DNA of 64,000 nucleotides from Xanthostigma xanthostigma (Eukaryota; Arthropoda; Insecta; Raphidioptera; Raphidiidae), in assembly GCA_963575645.1 (NCBI GenBank), contig OY754470.1, forward strand, positions 48,391,201 to 48,455,200, written 5' to 3'. The translations under genes were made by a program, and so were the position numbers. Under the pieces are notes generated by a model, which was not told the DNA's origin, did no database searches, and was given only the letters and a program-made list of their open reading frames with translations. This document shows positions 57,361-64,000 of this stretch, piece by piece; position 1 is the first letter of the stretch; each line of letters opens with the position of its first letter.

Positions 57361-58300
57361 TATCTGTAGCTTTTGGCTGTCGGGTAAAATTTTAGCAACA
57401 CATATTTATTAATGGGAAACGAGTGTGACTATTTTTTTGGTATTTTTGGACCCGTAAACATATTTCACAGTTGTATATAGCGCTTGGACCTCGTTTAGTC
57501 AAAAACTGTTGAAATATGTTGCAATCACTTTGAACGTGAGAATTTTATCATAAAACCGACTAGTAAAATTAATTCGTCAAGCAATACAATTATTATGAAA
57601 TTTTATGGCCATTTCCACAGTTAATCTCATACAAACAAATGTAAAATATATTTTTATCGACAACATAGATTTATAAACCTCATGAAATGTCGTTCTTTAT
57701 ATTCTTCAAAACTTCAAGTCTATTTATGTTATTGGTATTTAGAAAAAATCAAACGCTTCTCCATCAACATTGTTCATTTATTTTAAGTCTTTGGATGATA
57801 CATATTAAAAAATTGTGCTAAATTGTCAAGAAGAAAATGGTTCGATCCCTAGGCCTCAAAATATGGCAAATACTCTAATAATAATAATTAAACTGCTTAT
57901 TTTATTCATTTTAGTGTTTTGTAAATTGATCAAAATCACAATTGAATTTTTTCACCGCTTTAATTCAGCCACCTTGGGCTATAGTTCATGGCCAGTCCGT
58001 ACGTAAATATATATATATTCTTATGGTGACAATACATTGTCTAGCATCTGAAGTTTCTAGAAATTATAACTCCAAGCAAATCGTGATTTAAGGAAATGCC
58101 GGTTTATTTCACTTTGAAACAAATAATCTAAATAACTTTAAAAACACTCCGAAATAAACGAAAACTCACACCCTGAATCGGATCAGTTCGGGTAAAAAGG
58201 ACAAAGAATGTCAAACGTGAGAAATGAAATGTATTTTACAAAACGTTCTTTCGCCTTTTGTCGACTTGGTAAATATTTTCTTGTCAAGTTGGTAGTTGTG
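57361..58300. other. unassigned sequence
   Basis: No supported gene. 'ggttcgatccctagg' near 57840 resembles a tRNA B box only. Confidence 0.3.
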
Positions 58301-58309
58301 GTTAGTTTC

Positions 58310-58352
58310 ACTGTATATAAAGACAGCTATAGTGGATAGCAGCTAGCGGCAG
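58310..58352 (+). promoter_or_regulatory. possible TATA promoter
   Basis: TATATAAAG at 58314-58322, with GGCAGTTCACC about 37 bp downstream as a poor initiator. The short ORF at 58484-58720 behind it has no domain. Weak support. Confidence 0.2.
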
Positions 58353-58599
58353 TTCACCAGTTGGTAGTTGCTATATATATATATACAGTGGAAAGAACAT
58401 TCTTTGAAAGTTTAAATTGAATCTGACTGTTCCCAAGTCAAGTTTGAATTCTCCGTGTTCTTTATAGGAAAGATGCATGCAATGTGAAGGAAAGGCAATC
58501 TGGTGCCGTTGATTACTGTAAGTTGGGAGCACTGTCTACAGTTGCCATCATGTTACTAGATCGTTACGTAATAAACAAACCATCATATTGGTTGTATTT

Positions 58600-58640
58600 T
58601 AGGGTTCCGTACCCGATGGGTGGCACCCTCACTATTATGT
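58600..58640 (+). mobile_element. fragment of a common lepidopteran tail
   Basis: 'TAGGGTTCCGTACCCGATGG' and GTGGCACCCT match a phrase that I know from many lepidopteran retroelement remnants. Confidence 0.4.
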
Positions 58641-58649
58641 TTGTCTGCA

Positions 58650-58936
58650 ATAGACATGGGAAAAGTCGTTACTATGTGATCACAGTGACTGTTTATCGAG
58701 TTACACAAAAATCACAGTGAAAAATCATCGTGACTTTGTCACGTCGATCCCAACCGAGCAAACACTTGCGTTACGTCGGCTACTCGCTTTGGAGCGACCG
58801 TCGTAATTGCGGTGACACGAAACAACATACGTTACTTTGGAACGTTACCCCTTGTCCGGTCACAGTGATCATTTTAGACGGCTCGTCACAGTGATTTTAT
58901 CATTGTGAAGTTATTATTTTAGTCCCCAACTCTAGT
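58650..58936. mobile_element. MITE with CACAGTGA arms
   Basis: Left 'atagacatgggaaaagtcg' with GTGATCACAGTGACTG and right CGTCACAGTGATTTTATCA with 'gtccccaactctag' are loosely inverted, and 'cacagtgatcattttagacg' sits inside. The TGGGGA-type ends suggest hAT; duplication not identified. Confidence 0.4.
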
Positions 58937-58949
58937 TGTTTATACGCGC

Positions 58950-59205
58950 TTTTACGAGGTCGTGTATAAGAAATGTAACAGACAATAGTACAGTAATTCT
59001 ACCCCAGTTGCTATGACTTCAATATGTGACTTCTGATTGGTTAGATAAAAAAAAACGATAGTAAAAATCGAAACGATTTTTCGTATTTTTGAGGAAATTT
59101 GTGAATAATTAATCCGCAAAGTTTTTTTTTTTTGGAATGTCAAAATTTAGCGTTTTCTATGACTTAAAAAAAAATCAAAATTTGGGCACATCGAGTTATC
59201 GTACT
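58950..59205. mobile_element. family D repeat, inverted copy
   Basis: 'gaggtcgtgtataagaaatg', AGTACAGTAATTCTAC, 'tgtgaataattaatccgc', 'tagcgttttctatgactta' and 'acatcgagttatcgtact' mirror 32620-33205. The hairpin insertion found there is absent here. Confidence 0.65.
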
Positions 59206-60130
59206 GGACCCAAAAAGTAATAAATTGAAAATTCAGTTGATACTTTTACGAATTCTCAGATTAGAAGCTGAGGGCTTGTATTCGAGGGGTCATGGAAATG
59301 ACATATTGTTACACGCTCATCTACTCTCTAGCCTTCGTGTCGAGAAGGAAAAAGGGTAATATTAAATTTATGACGTGATAGCAAGCTTGTCAAAAATTGA
59401 TTATAATTTTAAAGTGTTAATATTCGTTGCTTTGTTACAGGTTTCGTTCATTTGTTGCAGCCATTCTTTGTGAAAATTAAACTCAATTAGCCAGCAACAT
59501 AATGACTATCGGTGAACAATTTCTGCAAATTTCTTTGTTACTGCTACAATTTCATTTTTCTTCATCTTGTATAACATACCTATTTAATATCTTTTCTTAA
59601 TATTTTTTTTTATTTGGTTAAAAAAATTCATTTGATTACTGGGTGTTACTGGATTAAGCAACATTTTTTAGGAACACCAAAATATGAAATTTTAAAAATG
59701 GGAACGACTGTATTGTGTATGTAGAAAAATTTTGTTCTATTGACCATATTGTACCCTTTTTCAGTTTCACAATAAATGCATCTATCTATGTATCTATATT
59801 CTATATTTTTAATTAAAGTAGCTATAATTTTGCGAATAAAGCAATAAGCAAAAAACTGCTTAGCTGATACAAAAAAAAATTGTCAATAAAAAATATCTTG
59901 GGTTAATATATCGAGGGAATTTTTTAGTCGAAATCTGAGGTAAAATGGTATATTAAATGCTATACAGACTATTCGCATTATAATAATCTGTATTTTATGC
60001 TGCCACTATGCAATTATTTTATATTTTATTATATATATTTTTTATTATTCGTATTAAACTCTTGTTTAAGAGCCTAGCTCTGTTGATTGGTGAATAAATA
60101 AATAAATAATGTACTTAGTTTAATGCAGAT
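59206..60130. other. unassigned sequence
   Basis: Nothing recognised. Confidence 0.3.
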
Positions 60131-60285
60131 TCGTCCAAGTAGCCAGCAAACGGTTTCGAAACCATCACCCGCATGCGCAGTAACTAAAACGTGTTTTAAA
60201 ATCGCCACTAACAGGTTCGTTTTACCTACTGGGCATACGGGTGACGGTTTCGGTACCGTTTGCTGGCTGCTTGGAACGAACTTTG
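60131..60285. mobile_element. small hairpin MITE
   Basis: TTCGTCCAAGTAGCCAGCAA and TTGCTGGCTGCTTGGAACGA are inverted, and ACGGTTTCGAAACC, 'caCCCGcatgcgcagta' and 'aaaacg' continue the pairing. The whole segment is about 155 bp, nearly all stem. Confidence 0.75.
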
Positions 60286-60704
60286 TGATATTTATGTAGT
60301 TTTGTTATATGTGATATATACACTAATGATCCAATTAATATGAAGGAAAATGCAAACATTTAAAAAAACACATCAACATGAAAAAATAAGTTTTATTAAG
60401 AAAATATATCAAATATACATGCGAATAAGTTTGCTTATTGGAGTAGATGATGAAATCAGCTCCATTCATGTGATTCTTAAAATATAGATTCTTGGAAACA
60501 ACAAAAACAGACTTTCCAAACAGTTTTAGAGACATTGACTTAACTAATTTCGAGATTATAGCTTTTAATAAACGAGAGGAATTAGCGGAATACATATTTT
60601 ATTCGTAATTTCTAACATTTTTAACATTGCGGACACAACTGTCCACCGGGTATTCACCGTGGACACACTTGTGTCCACCGTGAAAATCAACTCTTTTATA
60701 TTAC
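60286..60704. other. unassigned; short palindrome
   Basis: No gene. CACCGTGGACACACTTGTG and its near-inverse form a 15-bp-arm palindrome at 60651-60682. Confidence 0.35.
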
Positions 60705-60918
60705 ACTAGTTGCCCGGTCCGGTTTCGGCCGAATTTGTAGATTGTCTATTTTATTTTAACGCGACAATATATAGGTATATAGCCTATGTCCATCCTGAAA
60801 GTTCATTCTAAATGATAGTGAGAATATTTTTCAAATAGGTACAGTGGTTCCGAAGATAACCCTCCACATATACATACAAAATTCGCACTCTTTCTTTATA
60901 ATTTTAGTATAGACAGGA
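60705..60918 (+). mobile_element. RTE-like fragment
   Basis: ACTAGTTGCCCGGTCCGG TTTCGG start, 'ctatgtccatcctgaaagtt' and CATTCTAAAT interior, and 'tataattttagtatagaca' tail, as in 5625-5835 and 41805-41910. Confidence 0.6.
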
Positions 60919-60930
60919 CAAAAAGTAATA

Positions 60931-61353
60931 GTGTAAACTCCATTTAACGTCACTTGATATAACGACAAACTCCTTAAAACGTCGAAATTACTTAGCTCTA
61001 CTTGGTTTACCTTGTTGCTCATACAATGATACGCTCTAAATAACGACACATTCACTCTGAATAACGACAACAATACGTCACCATTAAGCAATAAACAGTA
61101 CTTGTTTGTTACTTTGTTGTCGGCATCATGCGTACCGAAGCTTTGTTTGGATTATCTTTCATATGTTTAGCTCAGGAGCTTATCGATAAGTTATCAGATT
61201 TGTTGGTCAGTTGTAAATTTTATATATTATGAGTAAATACATATTATAGTAAAAATGTATTAATGGATTATTTCTTCTATCGGTTTAACGACAACTCTCA
61301 ATAACGCCACAAAGTGCATAGTCTCTTGAGTGTCGCTATATAAGTTTGAACTG
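60931..61353. mobile_element. pogo-type MITE copy 3
   Basis: GTGTAAACTCCATTTAACGT at the left and TAAGTTTGAACTG at the right, flanked by TA. It is the reverse orientation of the copy at 1089-1528, with 'tcaataacgccacaaagtgc' near the right end. Confidence 0.72.
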
Positions 61354-61639
61354 TACCTATATATTAATATGTTCTTTTATAATATTTGTCGTGTTGAAAC
61401 AATGTTTAGAATCGCTTCTATAATGTTCTAGTATCTACTTTAGAGCATTGGTGCAGGTCTATGTGCAGCATGTCAACTGTTTATAAAGATAACTTTACAA
61501 GAAAATAAAGGATGTCGTCCACTTGAGTGCAAACTAAATAAACACGAAAGATATCAGTTTCTACTTGCTTTCATAACACAAATGATCCGTAGGTATAAAG
61601 TTTATGTGTATTTGTGCTCTTGTAATACTCAAGGGTGTG
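61354..61639. other. unassigned sequence
   Basis: Nothing recognised. Confidence 0.3.
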
Positions 61640-62345
61640 TAGTTAGTGACTAGATTTTAAATGTCAAATTTTAAAATTAAGTTCGTGATTTTGACATTTC
61701 AATTTAATAATTTCAAACGAATATTACTTAACAGGGGTGGCAGTAATAAAAAAAAAATGTCTAACAAAACTTGCTTGATCTTTTCAACAATACCACTTTC
61801 GATCTATCGTGCCATTTAAAATTCCGGAATTCTGAACATTCTGGAGCAAACTAATAGGGAAGCCGACCTTTCCGAGGGAAGAAAAAAATTGGTTGTCTGT
61901 AAAGTCGGTTTACGAACGATAGTTTTACGTGATAACGTATTCCGCTCGAATATCATATTTAATAATACATAACCTAAATTTTAGTAGCTGTCAAACTATA
62001 TTTTTACCGACTAATAATTTGATCAACCAAAACAAAATACATATTTTTAAGCAATTATAAAAGACATTTAAAAGAATGTATATATATTATATATATGTTA
62101 ACAAACCGTATAATTTATCTGGCCATCTGTCAGATGTAGCTTTCGCTGGAACAGCCGAAAAAAATGTTGAACGCACACTACTCTCTGACGTCACGCGAGA
62201 AGAGAGAGACTATCGCTTATATCGCGCTCTCGCTTGCGGAACGTTACTCTTTTTCGTGCGTGCAGCCGGTGTTTCATCAATTTATAAGACGTTATCACGT
62301 CAAAATTACCACCATCTGATTCTTCATTTGGGCTTTTATAAATTA
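61640..62345. mobile_element. family B half copy, interrupted
   Basis: 'gtgactagattttaaatgtc', 'acaggggtggcagtaa' and 'taccactttcgatctatcgt' run to a purine stretch at 61883, where a family A element enters; 'accaccatctgattcttcat' and 'ttgggcttttata' after 62305 continue family B. The terminal GGGTGGTCTGAC end is missing. Confidence 0.72.
61884..62304 (-). mobile_element. family A element, copy A7
   Basis: Minus orientation, with 'ggttgtctgtaaagtcggtt' at the left and TAAGACGTTATCACGTC at the right. The interior has the GC-rich A5-type block ('ctgacgtcacgcgagaagag', 'tcgcgctctcgcttgcgg') plus unrelated sequence. It entered an A-run of family B. Confidence 0.75.
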
Positions 62346-62645
62346 TGTGTTTTGTGTTTAAACAAACAATGAACAACGACCTTTTTAAAAACAAGAAATT
62401 AAGTTATTTTGTCGCAAATTGAATCGGTGTAAGAATATGCAATATGCACGTAGGTAGTCTATCGTTACTACATTACCCTTACAGTACCTATACCTTACCC
62501 TCTGGCCTACATGTTTATAGTGTCGTAGAAAAATATGATAGGTGAGAGAAGCAATGAGGTAAAATAAATACAATTTATTACAACTGGGATATCATTTTAT
62601 TAAAATATTATACCTATCAAATTCTTATCGTCTATGACTCTATAG
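62346..62645. other. unassigned sequence
   Basis: Nothing recognised. Confidence 0.3.
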
Positions 62646-62649
62646 CAGT

Positions 62650-62826
62650 GTTTTTTATTTTTCATGGCGCGACCCCCTTAGTATGAAAAAATATTTTGAG
62701 ACCCCCTACCCTCTGCTGTTCCTAGGGAATGCAATCCCGCAAGATAATTTCAATCCAGGTATTTGCGGGACTGAACCAATATAGTCCCGCTGGATCCTGG
62801 TATTTGCGGGATCCAGCAGTGTGAAC
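62650..62826. mobile_element. hAT-like end fragments
   Basis: 'CAGTGTTTTTTATTTTTC' with 'atggcgcgacccccttag' and 'gagaccccct' looks like one hAT-type end. Next to it, 'ctgctgttcctagggaatgc' to GGATCCAGCAGTG has repeated 'tatttgcgggat(c)c' blocks, another hAT-style MITE. Neither is complete. Confidence 0.4.
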
Positions 62827-64000
62827 TTAGACTTCTCAGTTCAGTCGTGATAAAGATCTAATAGACCTCGTTTTCATGGTTTTAATTTTAACCTATATTA
62901 AACAAGTTTTTTGAGACATATTAAATGGTTTATTAATACTTTTAGACATAAAGATTAAGACAGAAATTGAGATAAAATTGAGCAAAAAATGTGACTGTAT
63001 ACGTTGCCATCGGGACAGCTGGACTTTTTTGACTTCTGCAAGATTTTGCTCCAAAAGGGCGCTGGGTGAGTCGCCCATAAGGCAATGGCCAGAAGTTAAG
63101 GCGTTCAAGTCAGAGGGGATTGTCGGATATTGAAGTTATGGGTCGCGAATTCAAACAAGTTTCAATTAAATTTAGGAGTGTAATATATTTCTTCAAATGT
63201 AAACAACGCATTTTTTTACTCAACATAAATGATACTTATAAAACTCTTTACAGCCGCCTCCCACAAACGACCGAAGTGGGGTGCGGGAGGTGGAATAAAA
63301 TGCCAGGAGATTGAACTATCAGATATTGACTTAAAAAGTTTTTTTGACTATTTTTAGTAGATTATTGTATGTGATTTTCTAAATAGTGTTTTTCTTATAT
63401 ATCTAATAAATAACTATATGAATCATTGTCTATCTACTCAATGTGAAAGCAACAAAGCGTATCGAAAATATATCTGCGTCTCTTTCTTTGATGTAATTCC
63501 CTGATTTCTCCGATGATAGGATTGGTTGATGTACTCGCATTCAATCTGAATAAAGTATCTTTGTTTCAAAAACTTTGTCTTTTTCTATGACGTTAAGCCA
63601 ATCGGAGCCAACGAGTTCTTACGACTTAAAAAAAAGACAGAAGTATATCTTTGCACCCTATGATGCTTCGATTGCAATTTTATTCCTATGCTCGGTATAG
63701 AATAAAAGTATATATGGTTTTTCTAGATTTAAGTTTTTCTATGAAAGCAGTTTCATATGTTATTTAGCTTGAAAATAAAAGCATCTTGTCACACACGATA
63801 TCTAACAGGTACTTTACATTGTTTGTGAATAAATATAAGCTTCCATTAGAGATGATTTACTGAATCGATGTGTTATATTATGGCTTATTTTTACTACAAA
63901 AAGAAAAAAAAACAAGAATAATAGACATGTTGTGTCAATACAGAATAGCATTTATCAATGTCTCTTAAAGCGTACTTTATTTTTTCTGTCGTCTGAACAT
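62827..64000. other. unassigned sequence
   Basis: No supported gene. A small inverted repeat (CCGCCTCCCAC against GTGCGGGAGGTGG) lies at 63251-63293. ORFs at 62893-63108 and 63120-63314 have no domains. Confidence 0.35.

Noticed and set aside
57835..57855. tRNA B-box-like GGTTCGATCCC
   Set aside because: No A box or stems at the right distance.
58484..58720. 78-codon ORF behind a TATA-like site
   Set aside because: Runs into a lepidopteran repeat tail and a MITE; no domain, weak promoter.

Overview
The window looks like nuclear DNA of an insect, most likely a lepidopteran. It is very AT-rich, has almost no open reading frames, and is packed with short non-autonomous transposons. The clearest taxonomic hint is at about 31630-31850: a 'GTGAGTGACTGACTGACTG' stretch followed by 'atctatcaacgcacagctc' and 'gctgaaatttggcacacaga', a repeat I know as widespread in moth and butterfly genomes. 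Several 'actagcggcccg ... agccgtttcggaggag' RTE-like retrotransposon tails agree with this. The assignment is inference from repeat families; no species-level marker was seen.

Only one plausible host protein gene was found, on the minus strand at 46408-48312. It has a TATA box, a short first exon coding for a signal peptide, a 654-bp intron carrying half of a foldback transposon, and a long second exon. The 416-residue product is Asn-rich, acidic at its N end, cysteine-free after the signal peptide, and carries three 21-residue repeats. I do not recognise the family. Other host-like traces are a heat-shock-type promoter with no obvious downstream ORF (36790-36873), a 30-nt exon-like segment with strong splice sites (21976-22005), a CpG-rich patch with a palindromic CRE (21720-21870), and two tRNA-like sequences.

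Layout. 1-8400: foldback elements, pogo-type MITEs, a decayed tRNA-Gly, an RTE-like tail, and the first full copy (7512-8180) of a recurrent element called family A here. 8800-10880: a 5'-truncated Jockey-superfamily LINE, dead by one in-frame stop and a lost catalytic Asp, next to a perfect 60-bp palindrome. 11900-14250: RTE-like fragments, one interrupted by a small hairpin-plus-ribozyme-like insertion, then a pogo element with a transposase remnant. 16300-25400: tandem and dispersed duplications, tRNA-derived SINEs, foldbacks and nested hAT-like MITEs. 25424-27220: a family A element enlarged by a near-perfect hairpin and tandem copies. 28000-33200: RTE-like, hAT and a long palindromic element (family B) hit by family A. 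35100-36330: foldback family H hit by a hAT element with a perfect 8-bp target duplication. 37500-45450: further SINE, hAT, A, H and RTE-like copies. 46400-48400: the gene. 48400-64000: more A, B, C, D and foldback copies and a 46-bp minisatellite.

The window records repeated nested insertion rather than a gene network. The most unusual threads are family A (shared ends, exchangeable interiors, always in A/T homopolymer runs), a recurring hammerhead-ribozyme-like core (CTGAAGA, stem, GAAAC) in several unrelated-looking foldbacks, the orphan heat-shock promoter, and the unknown secreted repeat protein.
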